From: Bryobacteraceae bacterium
Lineage (GTDB): Bacteria; Acidobacteriota; Terriglobia; Bryobacterales; Bryobacteraceae
Length of the DNA: 38,026 nt
Direction: 5' to 3'
Assembly (NCBI GenBank): GCA_025980435.1
Contig: JAICXK010000014.1
Coordinates: forward strand, 1 to 38,026
Made by a program: the position numbers and the translations under genes. Below, in pieces: positions 1 to 8,838 of this stretch. A model generated the notes under the pieces. It was not told the DNA's origin. It was given only the letters and a program-made list of their open reading frames with translations, and did no database searches. Position 1 is the stretch's first letter. Every line of letters starts with the position of its first letter.

Positions 1-579
1 AGCATCGAGAGCCGAGAGGCGCACGTTTATGTTTGAATCGCTGTTAAGCGTTGACAAGAGCGCGGAAACCAGATCGCTATCGGGATGTTCGACGCGGCTG
101 CTCCAGGAAATCCCTTGGAGCCGCGAAGTGGCCGATTGCCGATCAAGCAGCGACAGAGCGACAGTCTGGCGTAGGGTCTGCACCTCTGTGTCGAGGCGCT
201 TCACTTCCTGTGTACCAGTGGATGGGGCGAGGTTCACCCGGCCGACATACAACCCCGCGGCGAATAGAGCAATAGCCATGGCGCTTTGCCGCACTAGCCC
301 TTGCAGGCCCGATTTCCACCACGCGAAGCCGCCTTCTGCGACTCGTTGGCGCTCTCTCGTTATCTCGTTTAGCTTTTGGTAAAAGCGAGCCCGCAATGCA
401 TCGCTCGGATGCTCTTCGGGAATGGAGCCGAGTTCGTTCCAAAGCGAACGCAGCTCCTCCACTTCGATCTGCAGCTCGGGGTTGGCATTCAGTTGGACTT
501 CAAAGAGTTCCTTCTCGGCGGGGGTCAACTGGCCGGACAGATACTGCGGGATGAGTAGACGAATCTCTTCAGATGTCAT
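1..579 (-). CDS. Membrane anti-sigma-like protein with HEAT-like tail (partial, 3' end outside window)
   Basis: The frame is open from ATG at 579 to the window edge (193 codons seen). Its start overlaps the end of the upstream ECF sigma gene by 11 bases, so it is probably the cognate anti-sigma factor. The N-terminal 60 residues are helical and acidic, resembling an anti-sigma domain, but lack the His/Cys zinc ligands of ZAS proteins. One membrane span lies near residues 96-113 (SAMAIALFAAGLYVGRV). After it comes a coiled stretch and then residues reading SALLSTLNSDSNINVRLSAL, which look like the start of HEAT repeats. I infer cytoplasmic sigma binding with the HEAT part across the membrane. 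The C-terminus is missing, so HEAT copy number cannot be judged. Confidence 0.75.
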   Translation of the reverse strand, partial: MTSEEIRLLIPQYLSGQLTPAEKELFEVQLNANPELQIEVEELRSLWNELGSIPEEHPSDALRARFYQKLNEITRERQRVAEGGFAWWKSGLQGLVRQSAMAIALFAAGLYVGRVNLAPSTGTQEVKRLDTEVQTLRQTVALSLLDRQSATSRLQGISWSSRVEHPDSDLVSALLSTLNSDSNINVRLSALDA

Positions 580-1129
580 ACAACTTTTCTCCACGGAGCT
601 CACAGAACTTTTCGCGCAGCTCCTTTAACGCGCGATACACTCGAACCTTAACCGTTCCAATCTCGCATTTCAGAATGCGAGCTATTTCCTCGTAACGCAT
701 GTCGTGGAAGCGGCTCAGGATGAGAACTTCCCGCTTCTCTTCGGGTAATTGTTGAAGCGCCTCTTGCAGGAATGTGACATCCTGTTTGCGGGCGATCACT
801 TCTTCGGGCACAGGAGCCGAACTCCGGATATCTTCCATCTCGCTCCCCGTTATTTCCGCGCGCCCCTTGTGGAGTGCATCGAAGCAGGCATTTCGGGCCA
901 TTCCGTAAAGCCAGACTGGGAACGAGAGGCTGGGGTCATAACTGCGCGCGTATTTGAGAACACGGAAGAATACCTCCTGAACTAGGTCCTCGCTGAGCGT
1001 CCGATTGCGAGTGAGGCTTAGCAAATACCGAAACAGCCCCGGATGATAGCGCTCAAACAGCGTGGCGAGCTGGGCGGAGTCGCCGGCCTGTACGAGCTTC
1101 ATCAATGCGCTGTCGGTTGAACTCTCCAC
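569..1129 (-). CDS. ECF-type RNA polymerase sigma factor
   Basis: A 186-residue sigma-70 family protein of the size of ECF factors. Region 2 spans about residues 25-95, with SEDLVQEVFFRVLKYA and the -10-recognition part WLYGMARNACFDALHK. Region 4 spans about 130-182, with LPEEKREVLIL and the helix-turn-helix EIARILKCEIGTVKVRVYRA. It would direct RNA polymerase to a small regulon and be held inactive by the product of the overlapping downstream gene. The start is GTG at 1129; no better start gives a complete region 2. The gene is divergent from the M16 peptidase across a 129-base gap, so that peptidase is a possible target, though I could not identify a clear shared promoter. Confidence 0.9.
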   Translation of the reverse strand: MESSTDSALMKLVQAGDSAQLATLFERYHPGLFRYLLSLTRNRTLSEDLVQEVFFRVLKYARSYDPSLSFPVWLYGMARNACFDALHKGRAEITGSEMEDIRSSAPVPEEVIARKQDVTFLQEALQQLPEEKREVLILSRFHDMRYEEIARILKCEIGTVKVRVYRALKELREKFCELRGEKLYDI

Positions 1130-1258
1130 TCGCCCTCACACGTCAATACTGGCGTACTGGAGAAAGGTTACAGCAAAACTTTGGAAGCCGGAGTGTCATG
1201 GCTGAATCGCTCCACTCTTAAGATTTTTCACATCCTCTAAGCTGGAATTGTCTCGATT

Positions 1259-3928
1259 ATGCGATTTCAGTTTGCTTTCCTTGCGGCATTTGTTCTCTCA
1301 GTTGGAGGTTCGCTCCCCGCGCGAGCCCAAACTCGCAACGCGACAGACGTTACTCGCGCAACCCTCGATAACGGATTGCGCGTGGTTATTATTCGCGATC
1401 CGCTGGCGCCCGTGGCAACCGTGGAGACCAACTATCTTGTGGGAGGAAACGAAACGCCCGAAGGGTTCCCCGGCATGGCGCATGCGCAGGAACACATGGC
1501 GTTCCGGGGATGCACTGACCTGAGTGCCGACCAGATCGCTGCCATTTACGCTCAACTGGGCGGTGACATGGATGCCGATACGCAGCAGAACATCACGCAA
1601 TATTTCGTGACAGTTCCTTCGGAGGATCTCGATGTGGCCTTGCGAGTGGGCGCGGCCTGCATGTCAAATGTCGTGGATTCACAGGATCAATGGGCCGAGG
1701 AACGGGGCGCCATTGAGCAGGAGGTTGCGCGCGATCTTTCCAACCCGACCTATAAATTCATTACACGTTTGAACCATGATCTCTTTGCCGGTACTCCCTA
1801 TGAACAGGATGCCCTCGGCACACACGCTTCCTTCGAAAAGACCACGGGGCAGATGCTCAAGGATTTCTATCAGAAGTGGTACGCGCCGAACAACGCAATT
1901 TTAATCATCACCGGCGATGTGGATGCGCAGGCGCTGCTCGCCAAAGTGAGGCAATATTACGGAAGCATCCCCAGGCGCAACGTGCCGGGGCGGCCGCAAA
2001 TTGACCTGAAGCCCGTAGCGGCGGATTCGTTCACCTTGGATAGCAATCTTCCCTATTTGCTCACTCTGATTGGATACCGATTCCCGGGAACAGATAGCCC
2101 GGATTTCGCCGCTGCCCGCGTGCTCAGCGATGTTCTATCAAGCCAGCGGGCGGATCTGTATGGCCTGGTTCCGCAGGGTAAGGCGCTGGGCACGGATTTC
2201 GGCCTGGTGGAGACGTACCCGAAGGCAAGCGCTGCCTTTGCACTCGCTGCGCTGCCGGCGGGCGCCGACCCGGCCTCGATTACGGCGGAAATGAAGAAGA
2301 TTGTTACGGATTACGCAACCAAGGGCGTCCCGGCGGACTTGGTGGAAGCAGCCAAAAAGGGCGAGGTGGCGGGCGCGGAGTTTGGCAGAAACTCGATTAC
2401 GAACCTTGCGGCGCTCTGGTCTCAAGCTCTGGCCGCGGAAGGGCGCGAGTCGCCGGATGAAATGGTGGAAGCCATTAAGCGCGTCACCGTGGACGACGTA
2501 AATCGCGTCGCCAAAAAGTATCTGCTGCAACAAAACGCCATCTTTGCGACTCTCAAGCCTAAGCCTTCGGGCGAGCCGGTCTCATCGAAAGGTTTCGGCG
2601 GTTCGGAGAAAGCCACCGCGACTCCCACGAAGCCCGTCGCTCTTCCGGACTGGGCGGAGGTCGCGGTGAAATCGCTACACGTGCCGAAGCAGACGCTTCG
2701 TCCGGTTGACATGAAATTAGCGAATGGCATCCGGCTGATAGTCCAGACCGAAAAAGCAAGTCAAACCGTGACCTTGCTCGGCTCCATTAAGAGCCAGACG
2801 GAATTGCAGACACCGCCGGGACAGGATGGCGTCGCAGACGTGCTTGAAGGTCTGTTCTCGTATGGGACCAAGACGCTTGACCGGCTCGCCTTTCAGAAAG
2901 CGCTGGACGATATTGCGGCATCTGAATCGGCCGGGCCGAACTTCAACCTCAAAGTATTGAAGCAGGATTTCGCGCGGGGCGTCGAGCTTCTGGCAGACAA
3001 TGAACTGCATCCCGCTCTTCCGGAAGAAGCATTCAAGATCGTCCAGCAGCAGACTGCGCAATTAACCGAGGGAGAGTTAAAGAGCCCCGCCTACCGCGTG
3101 GAACGCGCGCTGGTGCATGCTCTTCTGCCGCCCAACGATCCGCTACACCGGGAAACGACGCCCAAGACAGTGATGTCGGTAACCTATCCGGACATGCAGG
3201 CGTATTTTGACAAAACGTTCCGGCCCGATCTGACCACGATTGCCGTCATCGGCGATATCACTCCGGAGGAGGCGCGCAGTGTTGTCGAGAAGTATTTTGG
3301 ATCCTGGAAAGCTTCAGGACCGAAGCCGGATGTTACGCTGCCGCCGGTTCCCGCAAACAAACCAAGCGCGGTAAACGTTCCCGATCCAAGCCGCATTCAG
3401 GATTCGGTGGATCTCGCGCAGCAGCTTGAAATGAACCGTTTCAGTCCCGATTATTATCCACTGCAGCTTGGGAATCACGTTCTGGGCGGAGGCTTCTATG
3501 CGACACGCTTATACCGAGACCTGCGCGAGAAAGCCGGATATGTTTACAACATCAACGACTCGCTGGAGGCAAGTGAAACCCGCGCTACTTATTCGATCGA
3601 TTACGGCTGCGATCCGAAGAACGTATCGAAAGCCCGAATAATGGTAGAGCAGGAGCTTGTCGATATGCAAAAGAACAATGTCAGCCCGGAGGAACTGCAG
3701 CAGGCCAAGGCGCTGCTGCTGCGGCAAATCCCGCTGGCCGAATCGAGCGAGGATGCCGTGGCAGGCGGATTTATCGCGCGCGCCCGGATCGGTATGCCCC
3801 TCGACGAGCCCATCCATGCCGCGCAGCGTTACTTCAATATGACTGCCAATGAAGTCCGCGCTGCTTTCGCCAAATACATCAGCCCGCGCGATTTCGTGCA
3901 GGTTGTGCGCGGACCGGCTCCGCAGTAG
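1259..3928 (+). CDS. Secreted M16 family zinc metallopeptidase (two fused halves)
   Basis: An 889-residue protein beginning with a signal peptide (about residues 1-24, ending ARAQ). The first M16 half carries the inverted zinc motif HAQEH at 75-79 and a likely third ligand, E155, in EQEVARD, spaced as in the insulinase/pitrilysin family. The second half (from about residue 480) has no HxxEH and is expected to be catalytically dead, but keeps the ARG/TYR-type segment GGGFYATRLYRDLREKAGY that helps form the chamber in this family. It probably degrades peptides in the periplasm. Both halves in one chain is a common bacterial arrangement. A hairpin terminator follows at 3963-3986. Confidence 0.93.
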   Translation: MRFQFAFLAAFVLSVGGSLPARAQTRNATDVTRATLDNGLRVVIIRDPLAPVATVETNYLVGGNETPEGFPGMAHAQEHMAFRGCTDLSADQIAAIYAQLGGDMDADTQQNITQYFVTVPSEDLDVALRVGAACMSNVVDSQDQWAEERGAIEQEVARDLSNPTYKFITRLNHDLFAGTPYEQDALGTHASFEKTTGQMLKDFYQKWYAPNNAILIITGDVDAQALLAKVRQYYGSIPRRNVPGRPQIDLKPVAADSFTLDSNLPYLLTLIGYRFPGTDSPDFAAARVLSDVLSSQRADLYGLVPQGKALGTDFGLVETYPKASAAFALAALPAGADPASITAEMKKIVTDYATKGVPADLVEAAKKGEVAGAEFGRNSITNLAALWSQALAAEGRESPDEMVEAIKRVTVDDVNRVAKKYLLQQNAIFATLKPKPSGEPVSSKGFGGSEKATATPTKPVALPDWAEVAVKSLHVPKQTLRPVDMKLANGIRLIVQTEKASQTVTLLGSIKSQTELQTPPGQDGVADVLEGLFSYGTKTLDRLAFQKALDDIAASESAGPNFNLKVLKQDFARGVELLADNELHPALPEEAFKIVQQQTAQLTEGELKSPAYRVERALVHALLPPNDPLHRETTPKTVMSVTYPDMQAYFDKTFRPDLTTIAVIGDITPEEARSVVEKYFGSWKASGPKPDVTLPPVPANKPSAVNVPDPSRIQDSVDLAQQLEMNRFSPDYYPLQLGNHVLGGGFYATRLYRDLREKAGYVYNINDSLEASETRATYSIDYGCDPKNVSKARIMVEQELVDMQKNNVSPEELQQAKALLLRQIPLAESSEDAVAGGFIARARIGMPLDEPIHAAQRYFNMTANEVRAAFAKYISPRDFVQVVRGPAPQ

Positions 3929-3962
3929 AATTATGCGTTGTGACGCACGATTTATCGTGCTG

Positions 3963-3986
3963 GCGGGCAGTTTACTGCCTGCTTTT
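3963..3986 (+). terminator. Rho-independent terminator after M16 peptidase gene
   Basis: An 8-base-pair stem GCGGGCAG / CTGCCTGC (one G-U pair) with loop TTTA is followed directly by TTTT. It lies 35 bases after the peptidase stop and just before the small gene at 4001, separating the two units. A smaller hairpin, GCACGA-TTTA-TCGTGC, precedes it at 3945-3960. Confidence 0.65.
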
Positions 3987-4000
3987 CGAGTATCCGAATC

Positions 4001-4135
4001 ATGGCAGCCTCAGATCAAACGAATGAGAGCATCATAGCCGCTCTACGTGACGCGCTTGCAGCGCTGGCGTTACGACTTACTCCCGACATCGAACCGGCCA
4101 CTGTCTTCTCTCTTGAGCCGAAAGCCTCCGAATGA
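4001..4135 (+). CDS. Small AtzG/GatC-like amidase partner protein (44 aa)
   Basis: A 44-codon ORF from ATG at 4001, whose TGA overlaps the amidase ATG in an ATGA junction (4132-4135). The product is one predicted helix (ESIIAALRDALAALALRL) followed by [19 protein letters not shown] helix plus an extended tail reading EPA-x-VF is what I recall of AtzG/DUF4089-type proteins, short partners encoded directly before GatA-like amidases and comparable to GatC; here the helical part is shortened. Known AtzG supports folding or activity of the AtzE amidase; the same role is inferred here. The ATGA overlap suggests translational coupling. No clear Shine-Dalgarno precedes the ATG. The alternative is a chance leader ORF, but the tail motif and junction argue against it. 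Confidence 0.6.
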   Translation: MAASDQTNESIIAALRDALAALALRLTPDIEPATVFSLEPKASE

Positions 4136-5442
4136 ACATTCGCGAGCTAGGCAGTCTGCTCAGAACCCGTAAGCTGTCCTGCGCCGAACTCACCGAGCAA
4201 ACATTAACCGGGATTCGAGCTCACTCGGACGACCACTGGTTCATCACCGTGACGGAAGAGCAGGCGCGCGAAGAGGCCCTTGAACGGGACAGGGAATTGG
4301 CGGCGGGTCAAGACAGAGGCCCGTTTCACGGCATCCCGATTGCGCTGAAAGATCTCTTCTATACGCGAGGCGTTCGCACGACCGCCGGATCGCTCATCTT
4401 TCGCGATTTCGTGCCGGAATACGACGCTACTGTCGTCGAGCGGCTCCGGAACGCAGGAGCCATCAGCGTGGGCAAAACGAACCTGCACGAACTTGCCTAC
4501 GGAATTACGTCAAAGAATCCTCATTATGGCTCGGTCACAAATCCTCTGGACGCGAAGCGCCTCCCCGGAGGCTCAAGCGGAGGGTCCGCGGCGGTCGTCG
4601 CGGCCGGACTTGTGCCGATGGCGCTCGGCACGGACACGGGCGGTTCGATTCGTATTCCCGCCTCGTATTGCGGTATCGCGGGGCTCAAGCCGACCTACGG
4701 CCGGGTGAGCCGGCATGGAGTGCTGCCGCTCGGGTTCAGCCTGGATCATGTCGGCCCGTTAGCTTCATGCGTCGAAGACTGTACTCTCACAATGGACGTG
4801 ATTGCCGGGGCGGAGTTCAACCTTCCGGCACGCACGGAGCTGACTGGAGTCCGTGTAGGAGTTCCGAAGAAGTTTTTCTTCGATCGGGTCGACGAGCGTG
4901 TCGCCGCGGTCGTGCTGGATGCCGTTTCGGCGATGGAGCGCTTGGGCGCGTCCGTCTCCGAGGTTCAGATTCCGGATCTCGCCGACGCAAATGCTGCTGC
5001 CCGCGTTGTTCTGTATGCGGAAGCTACCGCGCTGTACAATCGCCACAGCGACTTCAGGCTGTTTGGCCAGGACGTGTGGAATTTGATTGAGCAGGGAAGA
5101 GCGATTGCCGGTCACGAGTATGTAAACGCGCAGCGGATCCGGACGTTGTTCCGCCGGGATTTCGATGCGCTGTGGCAGCGGGTGGACGTGCTCGCCGCCC
5201 CAACCGCGCCCATCATCGCTCCCGGTATCGACGAAGACAGAGTGCAGATCGGTCCGGAAGCCGAAGATACCCGACTGGCGTCGACGCGTCTGGTGCGCGC
5301 GATCAACTACCTGGGTGAGCCCGCACTTTCCATTCCCTGTGGCACAAGTTCGGGCATGCCGGTGGGCTTGCAATTGATCGGGCCTCCGTTCAGCGAATCG
5401 AAGCTATTGCAGCTTGGAAGCACGCTGGAATCGTATGTTTGA
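4132..5442 (+). CDS. Amidase signature family hydrolase (GatA/AtzE-like)
   Basis: A 436-residue amidase with the complete Ser-cisSer-Lys triad: K73 in [10 protein letters not shown], cis-serine S148 in [11 protein letters not shown], and nucleophile S172 in [11 protein letters not shown]. Spacing matches bacterial GatA. The family hydrolyses linear amides; the substrate cannot be read from sequence. It is unlikely to be the tRNA amidotransferase subunit because no gatB is adjacent and it is somewhat shorter than typical GatA. Its start overlaps the AtzG/GatC-like gene by four bases, which favours an AtzE-type amidase acting on a small carboxylated amide (biuret- or oxalurate-like substrates are known for that group). 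Cytoplasmic; no signal peptide. The C-terminus ends soon after [17 protein letters not shown], as in the family. Confidence 0.92.
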   Translation: MNIRELGSLLRTRKLSCAELTEQTLTGIRAHSDDHWFITVTEEQAREEALERDRELAAGQDRGPFHGIPIALKDLFYTRGVRTTAGSLIFRDFVPEYDATVVERLRNAGAISVGKTNLHELAYGITSKNPHYGSVTNPLDAKRLPGGSSGGSAAVVAAGLVPMALGTDTGGSIRIPASYCGIAGLKPTYGRVSRHGVLPLGFSLDHVGPLASCVEDCTLTMDVIAGAEFNLPARTELTGVRVGVPKKFFFDRVDERVAAVVLDAVSAMERLGASVSEVQIPDLADANAAARVVLYAEATALYNRHSDFRLFGQDVWNLIEQGRAIAGHEYVNAQRIRTLFRRDFDALWQRVDVLAAPTAPIIAPGIDEDRVQIGPEAEDTRLASTRLVRAINYLGEPALSIPCGTSSGMPVGLQLIGPPFSESKLLQLGSTLESYV

Positions 5443-5520
5443 GACCGATGATCGGCGCCCATGCTGTAATTCGACCGAGTTGACACAGAACGGCGCGGTG
5501 CATTAACAAGAAAATAGCGA

Positions 5521-6603
5521 ATGAAAATCGCGCAAGTTGCACCGTTGTACGAAAGTGTTCCGCCGAAGCTGTACGGCGGTACGGAACGCGTGGTCTCCTA
5601 CTTGACCGAAGAATTTGTCCGGCAGGGCCATGATGTGACGCTGTTTGCTAGCGGAGACTCGATAACCGCCGCTAACCTGCGGCCGATGTGCAGGCAGGCT
5701 TTGCGGCTGGAAGGAAGCAAAGTAGTTGATCCGCTCGCCTATCACGTCCGAATGATTGAAATGGCGGCCCGCGAGGCGAATGACTTCGAAGTAATCCACT
5801 TTCATATCGATTATCTGCACTTCCCCGTGACCCGGCGGCAGCAGATTGCTGCGTTAACCACGCTGCATGGGCGTCTGGACATTCCCGAGCTGATTCCCAT
5901 TTACGAGGAATTCAGCGATATGAATCTCGTGTCGATCTCCAATGCGCAGCGCATACCGATTCCCTGGGCGAACTGGGTGGCGACCGTTTATCATGGCATC
6001 CCCGAAAGTCTGTACAAACCGCAGGAGGCTCCGGGCAAGTATCTGGCGTTTCTCGGGCGGATCTCTCCCGAGAAACGTGTGGACCGAGCCGTCGAAATTG
6101 CCCGGCGTACCGGTATGCCGATCAAAATAGCCGCAAAGGTCGATGTAGTGGATAAGCAATACTTCGATTCGAATATCCGGCAGCTTCTAAATGATCCGCT
6201 GGTAGAGTATATCGGCGAGATCAGCGAACACGAGAAATCTGACTTTCTAAGTAATGCCTATGCGCTCCTGTTTCCGATTGATTGGCCGGAGCCGTTTGGT
6301 CTGGTTATGATTGAGGCCATGGCCTGCGGCACTCCCGTTGTCGCGTATTCCATGGGGTCAGTACCGGAGGTTCTCGACCAGGGAACAACCGGATATCTTG
6401 TTAACGATATTGATGAAGCCGTGGACGCTGTTCGCCGTATCAGCGCTCTCGACCGAAAACTCTGCCGTGAAGTTTTCGAAGAGCGATTCAGCGTTCGCCG
6501 GATGTGTTTGGATTACTTCGAAGTATATAAGCATCTGCTCGGGCGAACGCCAACCGAGCCGGACCTCACATCGGCCGGCGAAGGGCTTTCGCTTGCCGCG
6601 TAG
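5521..6603 (+). CDS. Glycosyltransferase family 4 protein
   Basis: A 360-residue GT-B fold retaining glycosyltransferase. The N-terminal half opens with MKIAQVAPLYESVPPKLYGG followed by TERVVSYL, the usual acceptor-side glycine loop of this subfamily. The C-terminal half has FLGRISPEKRVDRAVEIARR (about 179-198) and the nucleotide-sugar motif EPFGLVMIEAMACGTPVV with the E-x7-E pair (about 257-275). No membrane segment, so it acts in the cytoplasm or at the membrane face. It is 15 bases upstream of a debranching-type glycosidase and probably cotranscribed; the pair recurs in many bacteria as far as I recall, suggesting a role in synthesis or remodelling of a soluble glucan or glucoside. Donor and acceptor are unknown. 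Confidence 0.88.
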   Translation: MKIAQVAPLYESVPPKLYGGTERVVSYLTEEFVRQGHDVTLFASGDSITAANLRPMCRQALRLEGSKVVDPLAYHVRMIEMAAREANDFEVIHFHIDYLHFPVTRRQQIAALTTLHGRLDIPELIPIYEEFSDMNLVSISNAQRIPIPWANWVATVYHGIPESLYKPQEAPGKYLAFLGRISPEKRVDRAVEIARRTGMPIKIAAKVDVVDKQYFDSNIRQLLNDPLVEYIGEISEHEKSDFLSNAYALLFPIDWPEPFGLVMIEAMACGTPVVAYSMGSVPEVLDQGTTGYLVNDIDEAVDAVRRISALDRKLCREVFEERFSVRRMCLDYFEVYKHLLGRTPTEPDLTSAGEGLSLAA

Positions 6604-6618
6604 CGGAGATGCTTACTT

Positions 6619-8805
6619 GTGACAACAAAAGAATCACCAGCCACTGACGTAATCGAAGTTGGAGACCAGTTCTACATTCGGGCTCAGTCGTCGCTAACCG
6701 ACAGCCGCACGCTGGTTCTGCTGCATGACGACACATTCGCCGTATTCAACCGCTACGGAGACATTCAAGCGGTTGGATCCGGCCAGCAAGGTATTTTTCA
6801 TCAGGAGACGCGGCACCTTTCGCGACTCGAACTTTGCGTATGCGGCTTGCGGCCGCTTCTGTTGAGCTCTACGGTTCGCGAAGATAACATTCTGCTGGGC
6901 GTAGATCTCGGAAACCCGGACATGGAGCTTCCGTCCGGCGAACCGCTGCTTCGAGGCACGCTGCACATCTTCCGGAGCAAGTTCCTCACCGGCAACGGTT
7001 GTCTTGAGAGGATAACAATCCACAACTACGGCCAGGAGGCTAGTGAAGTGGATTTGTCGTTCGTTTTCGGCGCCGATTTCGCCGATATCTTCGAAGTACG
7101 CGGCCAGAAACGGGAGCGCCGCGGTGTCCGCCTTCCCGACGAAACGGATCAGTCAAGCATCACTCTCGCCTATCAAGGCCTCGATCAGATAGTCCGGCGC
7201 ACGCGAATTGAATGCTCTCCGCTTCCTTGCGTAGTTCGCAGTTCGGAGATTTGTGTGCCGATTCATCTGGGACCTCATGAGGAGACATGCTTTTCCTTGA
7301 GCGTTCTGTGCCAAAGCAACGGCGCTAATCCCGCGCCGGCAGATTACGACAAAGCTTTGCATCGCGTTACGAGTCAACGCAGCTCATCGCCGCTAGCCGG
7401 CGTGGACATTTATACCTCGAACGAGCAGTTCAATGACTGGCTGAACCGCTCGCGGGCCGATCTCGAGATGATGATTTCGTCGACCAGCTTCGGACCCTAT
7501 CCCTACGCCGGCGTGCCCTGGTTCAGCACCGTATTCGGCCGCGATGGCATCATTACCGCGCTCGAATTGTTGTGGATTGCGCCGGAAGTGGCCAAGGGCG
7601 TGCTTTCCTATCTCGCCGGCATGCAATCGAGAGATTTTGATCCGGATCGCGATGCGGAACCGGGCAAGATTCTTCATGAGATGCGCAAAGGAGAGATGGC
7701 CCGGCTGAGGGAAGTCCCGTTTGGCCGTTATTACGGCAGCGTGGATTCCACTCCGCTTTTCGTAATGCTGGCCGCGGCGTACTATGAGCGAACCGCCGAT
7801 CTGGAATTCATCAGAAGCATATGGCCGAATGTCGAAGCAGCCATTGCATGGATCGACCATTTCGGCGATGTCGATGGCGATGGTTTTGTCGAGTACGCAA
7901 GGCACTCGGAGACCGGGCTTTTGCAGCAGGGCTGGAAGGATTCTCAGGATTCTGTTTTTCACGCCGACGGGACGTTAGCCGCTGGGCCGATTGCGTTATG
8001 CGAGGTGCAATCGTACGTATATGCTGCGAAATCGCGAATCGCGGCCGTGGCCCACGATCTCGGCCTGCATTCGGAGCGAGATAAGCTGCACACCCAGGCG
8101 GAAGACCTTCGGGGAAAATTTGAGGACGCCTTTTGGTCCGATGAAATCTCCATGTTCGCCCTGGCGCTCGATGGCGACAAGCGCCAATGCCGCGTTCGCA
8201 GCTCAAACGCGGGGCAATGCCTGTTCTCCGGGATCGCTTCCCACGCTTGCAGCCGCCGGACAATGAATTCGCTTCTATCCGCTGAACTCTTTTCCGGCTG
8301 GGGTGTTCGCACGGTGGCGACCGGCGAGAGGCGTTACAACCCGATGTCGTATCACAACGGATCGGTTTGGCCGCACGACAATGCGCTCATCGCCTTCGGA
8401 ACCAGGGACTCACGCGAAAAGAGCCTCGCGCTGCGAATCATGTCCGGACTTCTGGACTTGTCCATTTTTGCCGACCTGCACCGGCTGCCTGAACTCATTT
8501 GCGGTTTTCCCCGCCGCGCCGGAAAAGGGCCGACTCTCTATCCGGTAGCCTGCTCGCCGCAAGCGTGGGCTGCCGGCTCGGTATTCCTGGTCCTCCAGGC
8601 CTGTTTAGGACTCTCCATCGACGCGAAGAAATCACGCGTCCATCTTCATCACACCGCGCTCCCGGAGGCGATACCGGAAGTGCGGGTCCGAAATCTCAAA
8701 GTGGGCGGCTCTTCTGTGGACCTGGTGTTCGAGCGGCGCCCCGAGACGGTAGCAGTCGATATCTTGCAGCGGAACGGCGAGATAGAGATTGTGGCTTTGA
8801 GATGA
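6619..8805 (+). CDS. Amylo-alpha-1,6-glucosidase / glycogen-debranching-type glycosidase
   Basis: A 728-residue protein with a GTG start, GGAG ten bases upstream. The N-terminal beta domain (about 15-230; LVLLHDDTFAVFNRYGDIQ) matches the GDE_N_bis type. The (alpha/alpha)6 barrel holds GVPWFSTVFGRDGIITALE (about 298), HEMRKGEMA (353), GWKDSQDSV (437) and NGSVWPHDNALIAFG (579); acidic residues in the last three fit the catalytic pair of this inverting-glycosidase clan. The family cleaves alpha-1,6 or related glucosidic bonds in glycogen or oligosaccharides. No signal peptide, so cytoplasmic. It follows the GT4 gene closely and precedes the ADOP permease by 33 bases. Exact substrate is uncertain; some members act on small glucosides rather than glycogen. 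Confidence 0.9.
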   Translation: MTTKESPATDVIEVGDQFYIRAQSSLTDSRTLVLLHDDTFAVFNRYGDIQAVGSGQQGIFHQETRHLSRLELCVCGLRPLLLSSTVREDNILLGVDLGNPDMELPSGEPLLRGTLHIFRSKFLTGNGCLERITIHNYGQEASEVDLSFVFGADFADIFEVRGQKRERRGVRLPDETDQSSITLAYQGLDQIVRRTRIECSPLPCVVRSSEICVPIHLGPHEETCFSLSVLCQSNGANPAPADYDKALHRVTSQRSSSPLAGVDIYTSNEQFNDWLNRSRADLEMMISSTSFGPYPYAGVPWFSTVFGRDGIITALELLWIAPEVAKGVLSYLAGMQSRDFDPDRDAEPGKILHEMRKGEMARLREVPFGRYYGSVDSTPLFVMLAAAYYERTADLEFIRSIWPNVEAAIAWIDHFGDVDGDGFVEYARHSETGLLQQGWKDSQDSVFHADGTLAAGPIALCEVQSYVYAAKSRIAAVAHDLGLHSERDKLHTQAEDLRGKFEDAFWSDEISMFALALDGDKRQCRVRSSNAGQCLFSGIASHACSRRTMNSLLSAELFSGWGVRTVATGERRYNPMSYHNGSVWPHDNALIAFGTRDSREKSLALRIMSGLLDLSIFADLHRLPELICGFPRRAGKGPTLYPVACSPQAWAAGSVFLVLQACLGLSIDAKKSRVHLHHTALPEAIPEVRVRNLKVGGSSVDLVFERRPETVAVDILQRNGEIEIVALR

Positions 8806-8838
8806 ACTGAGTTCCGCGAAACTGCGTAGATAAGAATT

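Noticed and set aside
4765-5373. A 202-codon minus-strand frame
   Set aside because: It is opposite the amidase gene and has no domain pattern.
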